A DNA stretch of 64,000 bases from NCBI RefSeq assembly GCF_001553785.1, contig NZ_LOJP01000014.1, positions 1-64,000 of the forward strand. The letters are read 5' to 3'. This DNA comes from Actinoplanes sp. TFC3 (GTDB taxonomy: Bacteria > Actinomycetota > Actinomycetes > Mycobacteriales > Micromonosporaceae). Every line of letters begins with the position of its first letter. Position 1 is the stretch's first letter. Below the pieces are notes generated by a model that made no database searches, was not told the DNA's origin, and saw only the letters and a list, made by a program, of their open reading frames with translations. Positions 59,585 to 64,000 of this stretch are shown here, piece by piece. The position numbers were made by a program, and so were the translations under genes.

Positions 59585-60718
59585 TCAGCCGAACAGGGCG
59601 AACCGCTCCCGGCTGCTCCCGCCCACGGCAGTGAACGCGCCACCGGCGGCGACCTTGCCGTTGCCGGCGGTCAGCACCTGCACGCCGACCTTGCCGTTGA
59701 GCCGCGGGTCCCACGCGGTCAGCTTGCCGTTGCTGTCCAGCGCGGCCAGCTTGACCCGGGAGGCGTAGCCGGCCGGGCAGCCAAGCTGCTTGATGGTGCT
59801 GGTGGATTTGCAGGCGCGGTCGAAGTGCCCGCCGACGTACGTGGTGGAGCCCAGCACTGCCAGGTTGTGCACGTCGCCGTCGAACAGGTGGGTCCAGCGG
59901 ACCTTGCCCGTCGCGGTGTAGCCGGCCGCGCGCCCACCCGGGCCGCCGCTGGAGACGCTGATGCCGCTCGGCGAGATGGCGACGTCCATGACGGTGGCCG
60001 GGGCGGCGGGCTTGAAGCCCTTGACCAGGCGGCCGTTGGCGGTGGCGACGGCGGCGAGGCGGCGCGCGGGCGAGCCGTTGACCTTGTGGAAGTCGCCGCC
60101 CAGGTACAGCCGGGTGCCGGCGGCGGCGAGCGCGCGGATGCGGCTGTCGACCGACGGGTGGAAGGAGCGGTCGAGGGCGCCGGTGGTGTGCCGGAACGCG
60201 ACCAGGTTGTTGCGGGTGGTGCCGTCCACGGACTTGAACGAGCCGGCGGCGTACACCCGGCCGTTACCGATGGCCAGCGTGCTCACCTCGCCGGAGACCT
60301 TGTGCGAGAACGCGGCGAGCTTGCCGGTCGAGGCGTCGAACCGCGCGATCGAGTCGCGGCGCAGGCCGTTGATCTCGTCGAAGTCGCCTGCGGCGTAGAT
60401 GGCCTGAGGGCCCGAGGAGGTGACGGCCAGCGAGCGCACGGTGCCGTTGGCGGTGGGATTCCAGGGCAACAATGCGCCGGTACGGGCGGAGAACGCGGCC
60501 AGTCGTTTGCGCGTGTACGTTTTCCCGTGGGACTTCACCTGCGTGAAAGAGCCCCCGGCATAGATGACATCCCCACGAAAAGCCAGCGCCCACACCGTGG
60601 AATTGAATTCCGGGGCGGCGCTGGAGCGCGAAGCAATCGAGGGCGCCGCTGAGGCTGGCGCCGGCAGCAGCGAAACGGCGGCCGTCAGGGCCAGGACGGG
60701 AACGGAAAATAGTCGCAC
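59585..60718 (-). CDS. Secreted beta-propeller (delta-60-type repeat) protein
   Basis: 377 aa from GTG 60718 (MRLFSVPVLALTAAVSLL...ASAA signal peptide), 7 nt after the ATPase stop. Six to seven repeats of the type 'V-x-x-L-A-x-x-G-x-x-Y-A-G-G-x-F-x-x-V-x-G-x-x-R-x-x-L-A-A-F' form a propeller. The same repeats occur in many actinomycete extracellular proteins without known ligand. Being last in an SsuABC-like operon, it may bind the transported compound or be unrelated. A longer start at 60814 lies inside the ATPase gene. Confidence 0.85.
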   Translation of the reverse strand: MRLFSVPVLALTAAVSLLPAPASAAPSIASRSSAAPEFNSTVWALAFRGDVIYAGGSFTQVKSHGKTYTRKRLAAFSARTGALLPWNPTANGTVRSLAVTSSGPQAIYAAGDFDEINGLRRDSIARFDASTGKLAAFSHKVSGEVSTLAIGNGRVYAAGSFKSVDGTTRNNLVAFRHTTGALDRSFHPSVDSRIRALAAAGTRLYLGGDFHKVNGSPARRLAAVATANGRLVKGFKPAAPATVMDVAISPSGISVSSGGPGGRAAGYTATGKVRWTHLFDGDVHNLAVLGSTTYVGGHFDRACKSTSTIKQLGCPAGYASRVKLAALDSNGKLTAWDPRLNGKVGVQVLTAGNGKVAAGGAFTAVGGSSRERFALFG

Positions 60719-60725
60719 GTCTTGA

Positions 60726-61517
60726 TCAACTACTGATGGCGGTATTTGGTTGCGCTCCTTTCGCCGCCTGTATCTGTTCGTAGACCCGCGCCCGCAGAGC
60801 GGTGAAGCGCGCATCGGCGCGGGTGTGCAACTGATCGCGCGCGGCGGGCAGGTCCACCAGCAATTCGTCCTGCACCACGGTCGGCGACGCGGACAGCACG
60901 AGCACCCGCTGACCCAGGTACACCGCCTCGTCGATGTCGTGGGTGACGAACAGGATCGTCACGCCCAGACGCTGCCACAACGCGCGGACCAGGTCCTCCA
61001 GCTCGGCGCGGGTCTGCGCGTCAACAGCGGCGAACGGCTCGTCCATCAGCAGCACGCTGGGCTCGTACGCGACCGCCCGCGCAATGGCCACCCGCTGCTG
61101 CATCCCACCGGACAGTTGCCACGGGTTGGACTGCTGCGTGCCGTCCAATCCCACAGCGGTCAACGCCTCGGACACCAATGCGGCCCGCCGCGGCCTGGGC
61201 ACCCGTTTCTGCCGCAGTGGCAGGTCCACGTTGTCGTGCACGCTCAGCCAGGGAAACAAGCTGCGGCCGTACTCCTGGAAAACGACTGCCATTCCCGGCG
61301 GCGGGCCGGTTACCGCATTTCCGGCCAGACGCACTGCTCCCCCGGTGGGGCCGAGCAATCCGGCGACGCAGCGCAGCAATGTGGTTTTCCCGCAGCCCGA
61401 CGGGCCGACCACGCAGACCAGTTCACCATCGTCCACAGTGAATGTCAGATCGCGTATCGCCTCGACCTCGCGCCGCTGCGAGCGGTACACCTTGCGCAGC
61501 CCGCTGACCTCGAGCAT
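60726..61517 (-). CDS. ABC transporter ATPase, SsuB/TauB type
   Basis: 263 aa, ATG behind AGGAGG. Walker A 'GPSGCGKTT', Q-loop 'FQEYGRSLFPW' (typical of nitrate/sulfonate/taurine ATPases), signature 'LSGGMQQR', Walker B 'VLLMDEP', switch 'THD'. 'LSVHDNVDLPL' supports the SsuB/TauB/ThiZ group. It energises the two permeases encoded upstream. Confidence 0.93.
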   Translation of the reverse strand: MLEVSGLRKVYRSQRREVEAIRDLTFTVDDGELVCVVGPSGCGKTTLLRCVAGLLGPTGGAVRLAGNAVTGPPPGMAVVFQEYGRSLFPWLSVHDNVDLPLRQKRVPRPRRAALVSEALTAVGLDGTQQSNPWQLSGGMQQRVAIARAVAYEPSVLLMDEPFAAVDAQTRAELEDLVRALWQRLGVTILFVTHDIDEAVYLGQRVLVLSASPTVVQDELLVDLPAARDQLHTRADARFTALRARVYEQIQAAKGAQPNTAISS

Positions 61518-61526
61518 GGGTTCCTC

Positions 61527-62294
61527 CTAGGAGCGTCGCTGCGCCTCGCGGCGACCGTGGTACCAGCCGAGCGCGAACCGTTCGCCGAGCCGGAACAGTT
61601 CCGACAGCACGAATCCGAGCAACCCCAGCACGATGATGCCGCTCCACATCTGCGGGATGGCGAAGCTGCGCTGGAACTGCACGATGGTGAAGCCCAGTCC
61701 GTTGCTGGCGGCGACCATCTCGCTGATCACCATGAGGATGATCGCCAGCGACAGCGCCTGGCGCAGCCCGGTGATGATCTGCGGTGCGGCACCGGGCAGC
61801 AGCAAGTAGCGCAGCCGGGCGAACCCGGTGATGCCGTAGGCCCGGCTCGTGTCGCTGAGCGCCGCGTCCACCGCCCGCACGCCCTCGACCGTGTTGAGCA
61901 GAATCGGCCACACGCACCCGGACACGATCACGATGACCTTCATGGCGTTCCCGATCCCGGCAAACACCATGATCACCGGTACGAGCACGGGCGGCGGCAC
62001 CGCGCGGAAGAACTCCAGCACCGGCTCGGCCGCAGCCCGCAACCGCCGGCTCGCCCCCACCGCGATGCCCAGGCCCACACCCAGCAGTGCCGCCAGGAGA
62101 TAGCCCGCCGCCAGCCGCCCCAGGCTGGGCAGCACGTCGGCTCGCAGGCGCGGCCAGGTCCACGTGTCCCCGAAGGCGACGAGGATGGTCCGCAGCGGCG
62201 GGGCATAGAAACTTTCACTGGTGCGGCTGGCGACGTACCAGAAGAGGAAAAGCGTTACCGGCAGCGCAAGAACCGTCAGGAACCGGCGGATCAC
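61527..62294 (-). CDS. ABC permease, SsuC/TauC type
   Basis: 255 aa from GTG 62294, overlapping the upstream permease stop. About six helices. EAA-type loop around 'DTSRAYGITGFARLRYLLLPGAAPQIITGLRQALSLAI' (the G-x(n)-P motif that contacts the ATPase). Typical length for SsuC-like permeases. Confidence 0.92.
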   Translation of the reverse strand: MIRRFLTVLALPVTLFLFWYVASRTSESFYAPPLRTILVAFGDTWTWPRLRADVLPSLGRLAAGYLLAALLGVGLGIAVGASRRLRAAAEPVLEFFRAVPPPVLVPVIMVFAGIGNAMKVIVIVSGCVWPILLNTVEGVRAVDAALSDTSRAYGITGFARLRYLLLPGAAPQIITGLRQALSLAIILMVISEMVAASNGLGFTIVQFQRSFAIPQMWSGIIVLGLLGFVLSELFRLGERFALGWYHGRREAQRRS

Positions 62295-63046
62295 CCGGCC
62301 ACCTCCCCGCGCACGGATTGGTGCCAGGACAGCAGCCGGCGTTCGGCCAGCCGGGCGCCGAGGTTGATGGCGACGCCGAGCAGCCCGGTGACCACGATGA
62401 GCGCGTCCATGGTGGCGATCGCCCCGGAGCTCTGCGCGACCGCGATGACCGAGCCGAGTCCGGGCGCACCGATGACCAGTTCGGCGGTGACGGCGAGCAC
62501 GAGCGCGACAGCGGCGGCCAGGCGCAGCCCGGTGAACACGTACGGCAGCGCGGTCGGCCACAGCACGTGCCGCACCCGGGCCCAGGCGCTGAACCGGAAG
62601 CTACGCGCGGTTTCCTCGGCAACGGGGTCCACATCGGCCACGCCGTGCAGTACTTGCACGAGTACTTGCCAGAACGCGGCGTACACCACGAGCAGCAGCG
62701 TGGATCCGAGCCCGGTGCCGTAGAGCAGCACGGCGAGCGGGATGAGCGCGACGGACGGGATCGGGCGAAGGAACTCGATGGTCGACGCCGTCCATGTCCG
62801 CAGGACCGGGACGGCGCCGATCAGCACCCCGGCCGCGACGCCGAGCGTGCAAGCGATGACCAATCCGATCGCCCATGCCGTCAGCGTGTCACCGACCGCT
62901 GTCCAGAACGCCGCCGTGCGGGCCTCGGCGGCCAGCGCTGCGACAATGCGGGAGGCCGGTGGCAGATAGTCGTCGTCAACCAGCCCGAGCCGGGGCAGCA
63001 GTTCGGCGAGCCCGAGCAGCCCGGCCAGCCCGGACAGGCGCAGCAT
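62291..63046 (-). CDS. ABC permease, SsuC/TauC type (partner)
   Basis: 251 aa from ATG 63046, overlapping the stop of the lipoprotein gene. EAA loop 'VAEETARSFRFSAWARVRHVLWPTALPYVFTGLRLAAAVALVL'. Six helices. Two distinct permeases in one operon suggest a heterodimeric channel rather than the usual homodimer. Confidence 0.92.
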   Translation of the reverse strand: MLRLSGLAGLLGLAELLPRLGLVDDDYLPPASRIVAALAAEARTAAFWTAVGDTLTAWAIGLVIACTLGVAAGVLIGAVPVLRTWTASTIEFLRPIPSVALIPLAVLLYGTGLGSTLLLVVYAAFWQVLVQVLHGVADVDPVAEETARSFRFSAWARVRHVLWPTALPYVFTGLRLAAAVALVLAVTAELVIGAPGLGSVIAVAQSSGAIATMDALIVVTGLLGVAINLGARLAERRLLSWHQSVRGEVAG

Positions 63047-63999
63047 CACGGCAGGATCTTGGTCAGGTCCGGCGAGGCCGTACCGAAGATGCCGTCCCGC
63101 GCGCCCAGATCGGCAAGCGCCTGCACCGACGCCCGGTTGATCTGCGCGGGCCATTCCGGCAGCGTCAGCGTCTCCCGCAGCTTCGGATCGATTTTGGTGT
63201 ACGTGGCCAGCGCGGCCCGGACCTCGTCGGGATGGGCGCCGGCGTAGGTCAGCGACTCGGTGATCGCCTCGGTGAAGCGTTTGACCAGGCCGGGGTTGTC
63301 CGCGGCCAGCTTGGTGGAGGTGAAGTAGGCGGCCACGGTGAGCTCCGGCGCCGCGTCGACGTAGTTCCAGGCGACCACCCGGCCCCCCGCCGCGGTGATC
63401 TGCGACAGCGACGGCTCGACCACCCAGGCCGCGTCGACCTGGCCGTTCTGCACCGCGGCGGGCATGTTCGCGAACGGGATCTCCACGAACGAGATGGTGG
63501 CCGGGTCACCGCCGGCTTTGCGCACGGACTCCCGTACCGTGGTGTCGCCGATGTTCTTGAGGGTGTTGACAGCTATTTTCTGGCCGGCCAGCCCCGCGGC
63601 GTCCTTGATCGGGCTGTCCCCGCGCACCGCCACGCCGCCGAAGTCCTTGCCGGCCTGCCCGGTCGACGCGACCCCGGCCGCCACCGCCTTGACCGGCACG
63701 TTCTTGGTCTGCGCGATCAGCAGCGAGGTCAGGTTGCTGAACCCGAACTGGAACTGCCCGCTGACCACGCCGGGCACGATCACCGCGCCGCCCTGGCCGC
63801 TCTCCATGCTCAGCTCGATCTTGCGGGAGCCGAAGAAGCCGCGCTGCTGTCCGAGATAGATCGGTGCGACGTCGACGATCGGGATCACGCCGACCTTGAC
63901 GCGGTCGACGCCGCCGGAGGAATCGGGGCCGGCCGAGGAGCTGCACCCGGCTGCGGCACCGGCGAGGACGAGAACGACCAGCGCGGTCAGCATGCGTCG
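63046..63999 (-). CDS. ABC substrate-binding lipoprotein, NMT1/SsuA type (N-terminus at window edge)
   Basis: At least 315 residues. Lipobox 'LAGAAAGCSS', then an NMT1/SsuA-like domain: 'VKVGVIPIVDVAPIYLGQQRGFFGSRKIELSMESGQGG', 'DAAGLAGQKIAVNTLKNIGDTTVRESVRKAGGD', 'VQNGQVDAAWVVEPSLSQI'. The frame is open to the window end with Arg codons before Met 63993, so the signal peptide probably starts beyond the window. Substrates of this family include sulfonates, taurine, pyrimidine precursors and riboflavin. First gene of the operon. Confidence 0.9.
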   Translation of the reverse strand, partial: RRMLTALVVLVLAGAAAGCSSSAGPDSSGGVDRVKVGVIPIVDVAPIYLGQQRGFFGSRKIELSMESGQGGAVIVPGVVSGQFQFGFSNLTSLLIAQTKNVPVKAVAAGVASTGQAGKDFGGVAVRGDSPIKDAAGLAGQKIAVNTLKNIGDTTVRESVRKAGGDPATISFVEIPFANMPAAVQNGQVDAAWVVEPSLSQITAAGGRVVAWNYVDAAPELTVAAYFTSTKLAADNPGLVKRFTEAITESLTYAGAHPDEVRAALATYTKIDPKLRETLTLPEWPAQINRASVQALADLGARDGIFGTASPDLTKILP

Positions 64000-64000
64000 C

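Noticed and set aside
1..64000. Prophage, transposon or integrative element
   Set aside because: No integrase, transposase, phage structural gene or att-like duplication was seen; tRNA-Gly has no flanking repeat of its 3' end that I could find.

Overview
The window is a high-GC actinobacterial chromosome segment. The gene content points to an Actinoplanes-like member of the Micromonosporaceae: DUF574-type methyltransferase, ANTAR regulator, LCP protein, class I LysRS, DUF1479, CHAT/subtilase/ECF locus, and TANNNT -10 boxes placed 6-7 nt before start codons. No phage, insertion sequence or CRISPR array is visible. One tRNA gene (Gly, anticodon GCC) is present.

Layout. 1-2.6 kb: the tail of an unknown gene, a membrane-anchored coiled-coil/HhH protein and two VOC proteins. 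2.6-5.3 kb: a cbiMNQO-type ECF nickel/cobalt importer behind a good candidate Nur box. 5.4-15.8 kb: one gene for a giant secreted surface protein (about 3,480 aa) made of DUF11-like beta-sandwich modules, with eleven Cys-flanked Asp/Asn-rich loops and a C-terminal LAKTG sorting signal. 15.8-20.4 kb: a seven-copy 18-bp tandem repeat, a DUF1479 oxygenase with a divergent ROK regulator and shared operators, a HAD phosphatase and a LacI regulator. 20.5-23.0 kb: STAS protein, DUF574 methyltransferase, GNAT and a redoxin-like protein. 23.1-29.2 kb: the most system-like locus, with a TPR-CHAT protease-like protein divergent from a cytoplasmic subtilase, then a GNAT, a carboxypeptidase-regulatory-like protein and an ECF sigma factor preceded by two six-codon mini-ORFs chained through ATGA overlaps.

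29.5-34.9 kb: a seven-copy 16-bp tandem repeat, peptide deformylase, small membrane proteins, a GAF-ANTAR protein, a large unknown protein, a sigma-70 factor fused to a STAS domain, and tRNA-Gly. 34.9-42.5 kb: a four-gene MacB/FtsX-type ABC operon with overlapping cistrons. 42.7-50.3 kb: an LCP ligase, a secreted NlpC/P60-like protein, a GGDEF gene cut by an in-frame TAG, an alpha/beta-hydrolase with its nucleophile Ser replaced and a 17-codon leader ORF, a TetR/SDR divergent pair with two 19-bp operators, and an orphan CHASE3 histidine kinase.

50.3-59.5 kb: a Nei-type glycosylase lacking the N-terminal Pro, class I LysRS, a Roadblock-like protein followed in frame by a coding-like relic, a secreted GH13-CBM20 alpha-amylase with a LacI regulator and shared CTTGCG motifs, an aldehyde dehydrogenase, and a pterin dehydratase-VOC fusion. 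59.6-64 kb: a secreted beta-propeller protein at the end of an SsuABC/TauABC-type ABC operon whose lipoprotein gene runs off the window.

Functional calls rest on motif reading only; no database search was run. Nine start codons were moved or fixed using leaderless-promoter spacing.
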